From an uncultured Shinella sp. (GTDB lineage: Bacteria > Pseudomonadota > Alphaproteobacteria > Rhizobiales > Rhizobiaceae): a DNA stretch of 41,635 nt. Below are positions 6,726-14,447 of this stretch, piece by piece. The notes below the pieces were generated by a model, which made no database searches, was not told where the DNA came from, and saw only the letters and a program-made list of their open reading frames with translations. The stretch is from contig NZ_CAMLFY010000031.1 of assembly GCF_946479415.1 (NCBI RefSeq), positions 1-41,635 of the forward strand, read 5' to 3'. The stretch's first letter is position 1; each line of letters begins with the position of its first letter. The translations under genes and the position numbers were made by a program.

Positions 6726-7748
6726 ATGCAGACCAACATGCGCCGAGAGATCAACGAAATTCCCGAGGCGGCGGCCCGTGTCCTGGCAAATTCGGCAACC
6801 TCGATCGCCGCCGCCGGAAAGGCGCTGCGCGAACGCGATCCGCAGTTCTTCGTCACCGTTGCGCGCGGCTCGTCCGATCATGCGGCGCTTTTTCTGAAAT
6901 ATGCGATCGAGCTGACTGCCGGCCGCCCCGTCGCCTCGCTCGGGCCCTCGCTCGCATCGATCTATGGCGCGAAACTGAAGCTTGCCGGCGCCGCCGCCAT
7001 CGCCATCTCGCAATCCGGCAAGAGCCCCGACATCGTCGCCATGGCCGAGGGCGCGACAAAGGGCGGTGCGGTCTCCATCGCGCTCACCAACACGCTGCCC
7101 TCCCCGCTGGCGGAGGCCTGCTCCCATTCGCTCGACCTCTCGGCCGGCCCGGAACTCAGCGTTGCCGCCACGAAATCCTATGTGAACTCCATCGTCGCGG
7201 GCCTCGCCGTGCTCGCCGAATGGACCAATGATGCCGCTCTCGGCCGTGCGGTGGCGGGGCTTCCCGAACAGCTCGCCAAGGCCGTCGCACTCGACTGGTC
7301 GGATCTCGCCGGCGATCTGAAGGACGCGCAGTCGCTCTACGTGCTCGGCCGCGGCCCCGGTCTTGCCATCGCCAGCGAAGCCGCGCTGAAGTTCAAGGAA
7401 ACCTCCGGCATGCATGCCGAAGCCTATTCTTCCGCCGAAGTGCTGCATGGTCCGGTCGCGCTCGTCGGCCCTTCCTTCCCGGTCATTGCGCTCGCCGCCC
7501 GTGACGCTGCGGAAGCCTCCGTCACCGGCATGGCCGACAGCCTGGCCGACCGTGGCGCCTATGCCTGCGTCACCGCTTCCGGCGGCAAGAGCGCGCGCAA
7601 ACTGCCCTTCGTCGCGACCGGTCATCCCATCACCGACGCACTGGCGCTCATCGTGCCGTTCTACGGTTTCGTCGAAGCCTGGTCGCGCGGCAAGGGGCTG
7701 GATCCCGACAAGCCGGTCAACCTCAAGAAAGTGACGGAAACCCGATGA
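6726..7748 (+). CDS. SIS-SIS sugar-phosphate isomerase/deaminase (GlmS-like, no glutaminase domain)
   Basis: The 340-residue protein contains two SIS domains corresponding to the isomerase half of GlmS: ARGSSDHAALFLKYAIE near 43-59, ISQSGKSP near 100, VAATKSYVNS near 148, and LGRGPG...SEAALKFKETSGMHAEAY near 207-236. The N-terminal Cys-dependent glutaminase domain of GlmS is absent. Such stand-alone enzymes (NagB-II/AgaS-like) run the catabolic reaction GlcN-6-P to Fru-6-P plus ammonia, which would complete the pathway after NagA. AAGGGA precedes the chosen ATG. A GTG at 6702 overlapping the GntR stop is a possible but weaker start. The stop overlaps the nagA start as ATGA. Confidence 0.88.
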   Translation: MQTNMRREINEIPEAAARVLANSATSIAAAGKALRERDPQFFVTVARGSSDHAALFLKYAIELTAGRPVASLGPSLASIYGAKLKLAGAAAIAISQSGKSPDIVAMAEGATKGGAVSIALTNTLPSPLAEACSHSLDLSAGPELSVAATKSYVNSIVAGLAVLAEWTNDAALGRAVAGLPEQLAKAVALDWSDLAGDLKDAQSLYVLGRGPGLAIASEAALKFKETSGMHAEAYSSAEVLHGPVALVGPSFPVIALAARDAAEASVTGMADSLADRGAYACVTASGGKSARKLPFVATGHPITDALALIVPFYGFVEAWSRGKGLDPDKPVNLKKVTETR

Positions 7749-8905
7749 CAGCGCTCACCGCCATTACCGGCGCCCGCATCTTCGATGGCGATCTCTGGCA
7801 CGAAGACAGTGCGCTGCTGATTGCCGGCGGCAAGATTGCCGCCATCGCGGCCAGCCGCAACGTGCCGGCCGATGCCCGCATGGTGCCGATGGACGGGCTG
7901 TCGCTCGTCCCCGGCTTCGTGGATCTTCAGGTAAATGGCGGTGGCGGCGTGCTGCTCAACGAGCGGCCGGATCTCGACGGCATCCGCACCATCTGCGCGG
8001 CGCACGCCCGCTTCGGCACGACCGGCCTGCTGCCGACGCTGATTACCGACAATGTCGAGGTCACCACGAAAACCATCGCCGCCGGCCTTGCCGCAGAAGC
8101 GGCGCAAGTCCCCGGCTTCCTCGGCCTTCATCTCGAAGGTCCGCATCTTTCCGTCGCCCGCAAGGGTGCGCATGACCCGGCGCTCATCCGCCCGATGGAA
8201 CCGGCAGATCTCGAGCGTACCATCGCCGCCCGCAAGGGGCTAAACGCCCTCCTGATGACGCTTGCGCCGGAAAACGTCACGAACGAGCAGATCGCCGCGC
8301 TCCACGCCGCCGGCATCACCGTCAGCCTCGGACATTCCGATTGCGGGTATAAAACGGCGGCCGCGGCCGTCGATGCCGGCGCGCGCATGATGACGCATCT
8401 CTTCAACGCCATGAGCCCGCTCGGTCACCGTGAGCCCGGCATGGTGGGTGCGGCCCTCGATCTCGGCCATATCAATGCCGGCCTGATCGCCGACGGCTTC
8501 CATGTGGATCCCGCCTCGATCGGTGTGGCATTGCGCGCCAAGCGCGGTCCCGGCCGGATTTTCCTCGTTACCGATGCCATGTCGACCATCGGCACCGACA
8601 TGACGGGCTTTTTCCTCAATGGCCGCGAAATCTTCCGAGAGGGGGGCCGCCTGACGCTGGCCGACGGCACGCTCGCGGGCGCCGATATCGATATGGCCTC
8701 CTGCATCCGCTATATGTGCGACCATGTCGGCATCGACCTTGAGGAAGCGCTGCGCATGGCCTCGCTCTATCCGGCGGAAGCCATCGGCATGACCGGCCGC
8801 AAGGGCCGGCTCACCCATGGTCACGATGCCGATTTCGCCGTCATCGACGGTGACGTCAATGTCCTCTCCACCTGGATTGGCGGCACGCCGGTCTTCGCAG
8901 CCTGA
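7745..8905 (+). CDS. nagA: N-acetylglucosamine-6-phosphate deacetylase
   Basis: NagA removes acetate from GlcNAc-6-P, the product of both the kinase (from GlcNAc) and MurQ (from MurNAc-6-P). The 386-residue amidohydrolase has the expected ligands in order: Glu131 in HLEGPH, His197 in GHSD, His218 in THLFNAM and catalytic Asp277 in VTDAMS, closely matching E. coli NagA spacing (131/195/216/273). Length is normal. It overlaps the preceding deaminase gene by 4 nt (ATGA), so the two steps are coupled at translation. Gene order kinase-regulator-deaminase-deacetylase is a complete GlcNAc catabolic set. Confidence 0.95.
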   Translation: MTALTAITGARIFDGDLWHEDSALLIAGGKIAAIAASRNVPADARMVPMDGLSLVPGFVDLQVNGGGGVLLNERPDLDGIRTICAAHARFGTTGLLPTLITDNVEVTTKTIAAGLAAEAAQVPGFLGLHLEGPHLSVARKGAHDPALIRPMEPADLERTIAARKGLNALLMTLAPENVTNEQIAALHAAGITVSLGHSDCGYKTAAAAVDAGARMMTHLFNAMSPLGHREPGMVGAALDLGHINAGLIADGFHVDPASIGVALRAKRGPGRIFLVTDAMSTIGTDMTGFFLNGREIFREGGRLTLADGTLAGADIDMASCIRYMCDHVGIDLEEALRMASLYPAEAIGMTGRKGRLTHGHDADFAVIDGDVNVLSTWIGGTPVFAA

Positions 8906-8982
8906 GGTCGGCGCGGTCCTTGCGGGCCATGGCGGAATCGGCTCTACCCAGCCCAAGGATGCGTTTGATCCGGGAGCGGTAC

Positions 8983-10038
8983 ATGCAATTGATCTTCGAC
9001 GGCCACAACGACGTTCTCCTGCGCCTGTGGGAGCATGCCCAAAAGGGCGAGGACCCGATCGCCGAATTCGTCGACGGTACGGACAAGGGGCATATCGACG
9101 CCCCGCGCGCCAAAAAGGGCGGCCTCGCCGGTGGCTTCTGCGCCATGTTCATTCCGCCGAACGAGGATTATCCGCCGCGCGAGGTCGATGAGAACGGCCA
9201 CTACAATATCCGCATGGTCGGCCCGCTGGACCAGCCCGCAGCGCTCCACACGGCGCTCGAAATGGCCGCGATCGCCTTCCGCCTGGAACGTGCCGGCGCG
9301 CTGTCGATCTGCCGCTCCACCACCGATATCCGCGCCGCCTTCGAGGCCGGCCGCTTCGCCGCGATCCTGCATATCGAAGGCTGCGAGCCTATCGCCGAAG
9401 ACCTCTCGACGCTCGAAACGCTCTATGCCGCCGGCCTGCGCTCGCTCGGCCCGGTCTGGAGCCGCCACAACGCCTTCGGCCACGGCGTGCCCTTCGCCTA
9501 TCCGTCCTCGCCCGATACGGCTCCCGGCCTCACCGAGGCGGGCGTCGAACTGGTCAAGGAATGCGACCGCCTCGGTATCATGGTCGATCTCGCTCATATC
9601 ACCGAACAGGGCTTCTGGGATGTCGCGCGCGTCAGCACCGCACCGCTCGTCGCCACCCATTCCAATGTTCACGCGCTGACGCCGATCTCGCGCAATCTCA
9701 CCGATCGCCAACTCGACGCGATCCGCGAACGCAAGGGCATTGCCGGCCTCAACTATGCCACGACGATGCTGCGCGCCGACGGTATGGAGAACACCGAGAC
9801 GCCGCTCTCCGACATGGTGCGCCACATCGACTACATGGTGGAGCGCATGGGCATCGACTGCGTGGCGCTGGGCTCGGATTTCGATGGCGCGACCATTCCC
9901 GCCGCCATCGGCGATGCCGCCGGCAACCAGGCGCTGGTCGAGGCGCTGCGTTCGGCCGGCTACGGCGAAGACGACCTTGCAAAACTCTGCCGCGAAAACT
10001 GGCTGCGGCTCCTGAAAACCGTCTGGCACGAAGCCTGA
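8983..10038 (+). CDS. Membrane dipeptidase-family (M19) peptidase
   Basis: The 351-residue TIM-barrel metallopeptidase has all M19 ligands: His8 and Asp10 (GHND), Glu132 (HIEGCEP), His205 (DLAHIT), His226 (ATHSNVH) and the Asp in LGSDFDG near 299. No signal peptide is seen, so it is probably cytoplasmic. Several bacterial M19 enzymes hydrolyse dipeptides containing a D-residue. In an operon that seems to consume peptidoglycan sugar, a role on stem-peptide fragments is a reasonable inference. The start MQLIFDGHND was chosen because it has GGGAGCGG upstream and gives the usual N-terminus. ATGs at 8920 and 8959 would add a non-conserved leader. Confidence 0.88.
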   Translation: MQLIFDGHNDVLLRLWEHAQKGEDPIAEFVDGTDKGHIDAPRAKKGGLAGGFCAMFIPPNEDYPPREVDENGHYNIRMVGPLDQPAALHTALEMAAIAFRLERAGALSICRSTTDIRAAFEAGRFAAILHIEGCEPIAEDLSTLETLYAAGLRSLGPVWSRHNAFGHGVPFAYPSSPDTAPGLTEAGVELVKECDRLGIMVDLAHITEQGFWDVARVSTAPLVATHSNVHALTPISRNLTDRQLDAIRERKGIAGLNYATTMLRADGMENTETPLSDMVRHIDYMVERMGIDCVALGSDFDGATIPAAIGDAAGNQALVEALRSAGYGEDDLAKLCRENWLRLLKTVWHEA

Positions 10039-10057
10039 CCAACCTGCGGATCATCCC

Positions 10058-10804
10058 ATGACCAAGCCCCTCATCGAACTCTGCGTCGAAGGCATCGACG
10101 GTTTCCTCGCCGCCCAGGAGGCCGGCGCCGACCGTGTGGAACTCTGCGCAAGTCTCGTTGAGGGCGGCCTGACGCCGAGCCTCGCGACGATCCGCGCCGC
10201 CGTGAAGGCGGCTAAAATCCCCGTCCACGTCATCATCCGCCCGCGCGGCGGCGACTTCCTCTATTCGCAGATGGAATTCGAGACGATGGTCGAGGATATC
10301 AAGGCACTGCGCAGCGAGGGTGTCGCCGGCGTCGTCATCGGCTGCCTGACGCCGGATGGCCGCATCGACGAAGCGCGCACCAAAGCGCTGGTCGAGGCCG
10401 CCCGCCCGATGTCCGTCACCTGCCACCGCGCCTTCGACATGACGGAAGATGCCCATGAGGCGCTGGAAGCGCTGATCCGTTGCGGCGTCAACCGCGTGCT
10501 GACCTCAGGCCAGCGCGACACCGCCGTGGAAGGCATCGCGATCCTGAAGGCCGCCGTCGAGCAGGCTGCCGGCCGCATCGTCATCATGGGCTGCGGGGCG
10601 CTCGATGCAGACAATATCCGCACGGTGCGTGACGCGACCGGCCTCGTGGAAATGCATTTCGCCGCGCTGACCACCGTGCCGAGCGGCATGGCTTTCCGCA
10701 ACCCGCATGTCGGCATGGGCGGCACGGAAAAGGATCGCGAATACGAATTGACGCTGACCGACAGGGATGCCGTGCGCGCCATCATCGCGGCGGCAAAATC
10801 GTAA
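10058..10804 (+). CDS. cutC: CutC family protein
   Basis: The 248-residue TIM-barrel protein begins IELCVEGIDGF and carries the family motifs RVELCASLVEGGLTPS near residues 28-43, IIRPRGGDF near 63-71, TCHRAFDM near 124 and RVLTSGQ near 149. CutC has been named for copper homeostasis, but the enzymatic role of the family is unsettled. Here it is the last gene of a GlcNAc/MurNAc catabolic operon, 19 nt after the dipeptidase. That argues for a function in sugar or glycopeptide metabolism rather than copper handling. No copper-binding cluster of Cys/Met residues is evident. Confidence 0.92.
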   Translation: MTKPLIELCVEGIDGFLAAQEAGADRVELCASLVEGGLTPSLATIRAAVKAAKIPVHVIIRPRGGDFLYSQMEFETMVEDIKALRSEGVAGVVIGCLTPDGRIDEARTKALVEAARPMSVTCHRAFDMTEDAHEALEALIRCGVNRVLTSGQRDTAVEGIAILKAAVEQAAGRIVIMGCGALDADNIRTVRDATGLVEMHFAALTTVPSGMAFRNPHVGMGGTEKDREYELTLTDRDAVRAIIAAAKS

Positions 10805-10866
10805 ATTCAGGCCTTGCAAGCGGCAGGCGGGCATCCTTACGTGTAAGGCGAACAAGGAGACCCGCC

Positions 10867-11373
10867 ATGTCGCTCACGACTTTCGTCCCCTCGCCGCTCC
10901 GCACAGCCATCGCTGCCGGCGTACTAACTGTCGCCGCCCTGCCCGCAGCCGCCGAAACGGTCGGCAAGGTCGGCGTCGACTGGATCGGCAACGATATCTA
11001 TATCGACGCGGTCACGGATCCCGAGGTCACCGGCGTCACCTGCCATGTCACCTATTTCGACCGCTCCGTCATCGATCGCCTGAAGAAGGGGAACTGGTTC
11101 GAGGACCCGTCGAACAATGCGATCTCCTGCCAGCAGACCGGCCCGATCAGCATCGGCGACATCGATCTGGGCAAGGGCGGCGAAGAGGTCTTCAAGTCTG
11201 GCCTGTCGCTGATCTGGAAGTCGCTGATCGTCACACGCATCTACGACAAGAAGAACGACACGCTGATCTATCTCGCCCATTCGCGCGAACTGACCGAAGG
11301 ATCGGCCAAGATGTCGATTTCCACCGTGCCGCTCTACGGCCAGACGGTGACCTGGACGAACGGCAAGCCGTAA
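10867..11373 (+). CDS. creA: CreA family protein (exported, function unknown)
   Basis: The 168-residue protein has a Sec signal peptide (hydrophobic AAGVLTVAALPAAAE, cleavage near residue 29) and matches the CreA family along its length: VTCHVTYFDR, ISCQQTGPI, EEVFKSGLSLIWKSL, RIYDKKNDTLIYLAHS. Two Cys lie at about residues 59 and 89 and could form a periplasmic disulphide. The family is widespread in proteobacteria and without an assigned activity; the name comes from the E. coli creABCD locus, and creBCD are not present here. AAGGAGA lies upstream of the start. It has 62 nt of its own leader after cutC and ends at a terminator. Confidence 0.9.
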   Translation: MSLTTFVPSPLRTAIAAGVLTVAALPAAAETVGKVGVDWIGNDIYIDAVTDPEVTGVTCHVTYFDRSVIDRLKKGNWFEDPSNNAISCQQTGPISIGDIDLGKGGEEVFKSGLSLIWKSLIVTRIYDKKNDTLIYLAHSRELTEGSAKMSISTVPLYGQTVTWTNGKP

Positions 11374-11390
11374 CCCTCACAAACGTACGA

Positions 11391-11421
11391 AAGCACCCGG
11401 CCGAAAACCGGCCAGGTGCTT
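11391..11421. terminator. Bidirectional terminator between creA and cheW
   Basis: A stem AAGCACC / GGTGCTT (11391-11397 / 11415-11421) continues, after one mismatch, as GGCCG / CGGCC around an AAAAC loop. T-rich flanks are short on both sides, so it can serve the convergent creA and mcp-cheW transcripts. Confidence 0.65.
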
Positions 11422-11449
11422 CAAAACCCGAGATCCTTCCCTGCCGCGA

Positions 11450-11914
11450 TCAGGCGGCCTGGGCGAGTTCGTCGGCGATGACGGTGTCGAGGTTGAGGAA
11501 GCAGACCATCGACTTCTCGAGCGCCACGATGCCGCGGCAGAAGGCGCGCTGGGCTTCCGGAATGATTTCCGGTGCCGGCTGCAGAGCCTCGCTCTTGATG
11601 GTCATCATGTCGGACACCTGCTCGACCAGCAGGCCGACCAGCTTGCCGGCGATGTCGGTGACGATAATCGCCGAGCGCTCGGACGGTTCCGTCATCTTCA
11701 TGCCGAGGCGGCAGGCCATGTCGATGACCGGGATCACGGCACCGCGCAGGTTGATGAGGCCGAGCACGTAGGGGGGCGTGTGGGGCATCGGCGTCACGGG
11801 CGCCCAGCCGCGGATTTCGCGGATGGCCATGATGTCGATACAGAATTCCTGTTCTCCCAGGTGGAAGGAGACGATTTCGAGATAGGCGCCGGACTGCTTG
11901 ATGGCGTTGGACAT
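11450..11914 (-). CDS. cheW: Chemotaxis adaptor protein CheW
   Basis: This 154-residue single CheW domain couples chemoreceptors to the CheA kinase at the inner face of the membrane. Diagnostic stretches are IVSFHLGEQEFCIDIMAIRE near residues 14-33, GLINLRGAVIPVIDM near 52-66 and GLLVEQVSDMM near 93-103. It starts 2 nt after the stop of the receptor gene, with GAAGAG inside that gene's last codons as ribosome-binding site. The receptor and adaptor are therefore made together. No cheA, cheY or cheR lies in the window, so it must work with the main chemotaxis cluster elsewhere or form a dedicated array. Confidence 0.95.
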   Translation of the reverse strand: MSNAIKQSGAYLEIVSFHLGEQEFCIDIMAIREIRGWAPVTPMPHTPPYVLGLINLRGAVIPVIDMACRLGMKMTEPSERSAIIVTDIAGKLVGLLVEQVSDMMTIKSEALQPAPEIIPEAQRAFCRGIVALEKSMVCFLNLDTVIADELAQAA

Positions 11915-11916
11915 TT

Positions 11917-13890
11917 TCAGAACTCTTCCCAGTTCTCTGCGGCGGCTTGGGCATTGCCCTTGACCGCTGCACTGCTGCTGAAAGCCCCGGCGACCTTGGA
12001 GACAAGGTTTCTTGCCGGAGACGGGGCGGGACGGGAGGCGGCCGAAACCACTCTCGGGCTACCGACGGAGGCGCGCACGCCTTCGTGGATCTGGAACTGG
12101 CCGACAAGGCGCGTGAGATTTTCCGCGTCCTGCGCCAGCGTATGGCTTGCCGCATTGGTCTCCTCGACCATCGCGGCATTCTGCTGCGTCACCTGGTCCA
12201 TCTGGTTGACGGCGACGTTGATTTCCTGAAGGCCGGCCGCCTGTTCGCGGGCGGCGGTGACGATGGAGGCCATGTGCTCGTGGATGCGCAGCACGTCGCC
12301 GCCGATGCGGCCGAGCGATTCGCCGGTCGCCTGCACGAGGCGCGAGCCGGTCTTCACTTCATCCGACGAGCGGGTAACGAGGCTCTTGATGTCCTTGGCG
12401 GCGCCGGCGGCGCGCTGCGCCAATTCACGCACTTCCTGCGCCACGACCGCAAAGCCCTTGCCGGCTTCCCCGGCGCGTGCCGCCTCGACGCCGGCATTGA
12501 GCGCCAGAAGGTTAGTCTGGAAGGCAATCTCGTCGATGACGTTGATGATCTTGCCGATCTCGCTGGAGGCGCCTTCGATGCGGTCCATCGCCGCCATGGC
12601 ATCGCTGACGATGCGTTCGGATTCCACAGCACTTGCCTTGGTCGAATCGACCATGCGGCCGGCTTCCTCGGCACGCGCGGTCGCCGTGCGCACCGTGGTC
12701 ATGATCTCGTCTAGCGCGGCCGACGTCTCTTCGAGCGAGGCAGCCTGCTGTTCGGTCCGGCGGGCAAGATCGTCCGCAGCGGCACGCATCTGGCCGCTGT
12801 TCGACTGGATCGAACCGGTATTGTCCTTCACCTCGGCCATGACGTTGCGCAGGCGCTCGACGGTGCCGTTGAAATCGATGCGCAGCTGTTCGAGGTCCGC
12901 ACGGAACGGTTCGAGAATGGCAACGCTGAGATCGCCTTCGGACAGACGCGTCAGGCCGCGGCCAAGCGCCTCGACGGCGGCGCGAACCTGCCGCTCGTCC
13001 TCGCGGGCGACGGCTTCGCGACCGTGCCGCTCGGTTTCATTGCGTGAGCGTGTCTCCTCGCTCGCCTCTTCCAGTCCGCGCTTTTCGACGGCGGCAAGGC
13101 GGAAGGCTTCCGCCGAGCGGGCCATGTCACCGATCTCGTCGCCGCGCTCCGTGGCGGCAACGGCCGTGCTGAGGTCTCCGGAAAGAATGCGCTGCATGCT
13201 GTCGCGTACACCGAAGATACCGCGGCGAAGCATGTTGCCGTGATAGACGATCATGCCGAGCAGCGTGCCCATGCCGAGAAGACCGATGACGATCTGGTAG
13301 AACATGGATTGCCCGGAGGCGAGTTGCGCATCGTTGACGCGCGCTTCGAGAAACCTCGACCCCTCTTCCGCCAGCATGCCGAGCGCCACCGTTATCCGCT
13401 CGCCGCCGGCGTCCACCGCATCGTCGAGCGACGAGAAGGCTTCCATCGGGGCGCCGGCCTCGACCATGGTCTTGAGATCGACCGCGACGGCCTTTTCCAT
13501 CATCTGCAAATCGGCATCGAAGGTCTCGAGCAGCGCCGGCTTGCCGAGTTCTGCGGCGAGCGCCCGGGCGGATACCGTGCCTTCCTTCAGCATTTTCAGC
13601 GATTTCGCGATTATTTCAACCCGATCGGGCTGGATGACCTTCTCCTCGCGGTCGATGATACTGTCCATCGCCACGAGCACGAGATCGACATTGGCAAGCC
13701 GCATGGCGCCGACGGTATCGACCTTCTTCTGGACATCGACGGCGGCCTCGGAGGCGGCGCCGATCGTCGCATTGCCGTACCAGCCGGCGGCGAGCATCGA
13801 GCCGAAGCCGAGGAACGCGGCGGCGCCGAGCGTTGCGAGACGAGAATTGACGGAAAGGGTCCGGCCCTTCACTGCAGTTTCTTGAGACAT
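11917..13890 (-). CDS. Methyl-accepting chemotaxis protein with CheR/CheB-tethering C-terminus
   Basis: The 657-residue receptor has a membrane segment at about 20-38, a helical periplasmic sensor region (39-197), a second membrane segment (198-216), a HAMP domain (219-270), a second HAMP-like repeat near 320-375 and the MCP signalling domain. The hairpin tip DEIAFQTNLLALNAG lies near 470. The last residues NWEEF match the pentapeptide (NWETF type) that docks CheR and CheB. The sensor part is all-helical with no recognisable ligand motif, so the stimulus is unknown. The start MSQETAVKG was chosen because it places the first membrane segment normally. ATGs slightly upstream (13911) are possible, and the reading frame stays open to 14052. 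Confidence 0.9.
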   Translation of the reverse strand: MSQETAVKGRTLSVNSRLATLGAAAFLGFGSMLAAGWYGNATIGAASEAAVDVQKKVDTVGAMRLANVDLVLVAMDSIIDREEKVIQPDRVEIIAKSLKMLKEGTVSARALAAELGKPALLETFDADLQMMEKAVAVDLKTMVEAGAPMEAFSSLDDAVDAGGERITVALGMLAEEGSRFLEARVNDAQLASGQSMFYQIVIGLLGMGTLLGMIVYHGNMLRRGIFGVRDSMQRILSGDLSTAVAATERGDEIGDMARSAEAFRLAAVEKRGLEEASEETRSRNETERHGREAVAREDERQVRAAVEALGRGLTRLSEGDLSVAILEPFRADLEQLRIDFNGTVERLRNVMAEVKDNTGSIQSNSGQMRAAADDLARRTEQQAASLEETSAALDEIMTTVRTATARAEEAGRMVDSTKASAVESERIVSDAMAAMDRIEGASSEIGKIINVIDEIAFQTNLLALNAGVEAARAGEAGKGFAVVAQEVRELAQRAAGAAKDIKSLVTRSSDEVKTGSRLVQATGESLGRIGGDVLRIHEHMASIVTAAREQAAGLQEINVAVNQMDQVTQQNAAMVEETNAASHTLAQDAENLTRLVGQFQIHEGVRASVGSPRVVSAASRPAPSPARNLVSKVAGAFSSSAAVKGNAQAAAENWEEF

Positions 13891-14179
13891 GATGCGGTTC
13901 GCCCGAGCCATGGCCCTCGCCACGGCATCCCCTTTTGGATCCTGGGTGAAATACGCTTCTCGCCGTCTCCCCCGGTCGGCGGACATCATGCCCGATGAGC
14001 CGATTCCGGCCCTTGCGCGTAATCTGGACCGTGACAAAGGAAGATTAAACAAAACCTAAGGAAGGCGTCCCGAAACTTGCATTTTAGCAAAATTCGATAA
14101 ATTCCGCGTCCGGGAATACCTGACGCTGCGGGAGGCCGGCGCGGTTCCAAAACCTGCCGTTTCATGCTATCGTCGCGAC
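13891..14179. other. Divergent intergenic region mcp / small protein gene
   Basis: These 289 bases hold the promoters for the leftward mcp-cheW pair and the rightward small-protein gene. An AT-rich patch lies at about 14038-14105. No convincing -35/-10 pair, operator or hairpin could be picked out by eye. Confidence 0.4.
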
Positions 14180-14338
14180 ATGAACAAGACCGCCCGCCGC
14201 TATACCGTTCTGCCGGCTGCGCTCATCGCGCTCGGCCTCGGCGTCATGGCCGCCACCGCCGCCTTTGCCGGCTGGATGGAGCATGGGGCGGCGATCTTCC
14301 TCAGCCTTGCCGAATCCGGCATGTCCTGGTGCTTCTGA
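14180..14338 (+). CDS. Small exported or membrane protein, 52 residues, upstream of the SCO gene
   Basis: This short frame encodes a basic start (MNKTARRYTV), one long hydrophobic stretch (about residues 10-31) and an amphipathic end that finishes SWCF. It looks like a signal anchor or an uncleaved signal sequence with a short periplasmic tail containing one His and one Cys. It lies 109 nt upstream of the SCO-family gene in the same direction and shares its codon usage. From memory, similar short proteins precede SCO genes in other rhizobia, but this could not be checked here. Function is unknown; a link to copper delivery or cytochrome oxidase assembly is only suggested by position. Confidence 0.65.
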   Translation: MNKTARRYTVLPAALIALGLGVMAATAAFAGWMEHGAAIFLSLAESGMSWCF

Positions 14339-14447
14339 TCACATTTGCGCGAGACCGCCGCTGATCGCCCCTTGCGGCATTTGGCGCCTTTGCGTGTCGT
14401 GCTGCGAGAGACTATGACACCGGCAGATATTCATCCGAAGGACTGCC

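Noticed and set aside
6726..7748. Full-length GlmS (glucosamine-6-P synthase)
   Set aside because: The N-terminal Cys-dependent glutaminase domain is absent, and there is no upstream coding sequence that could supply it.
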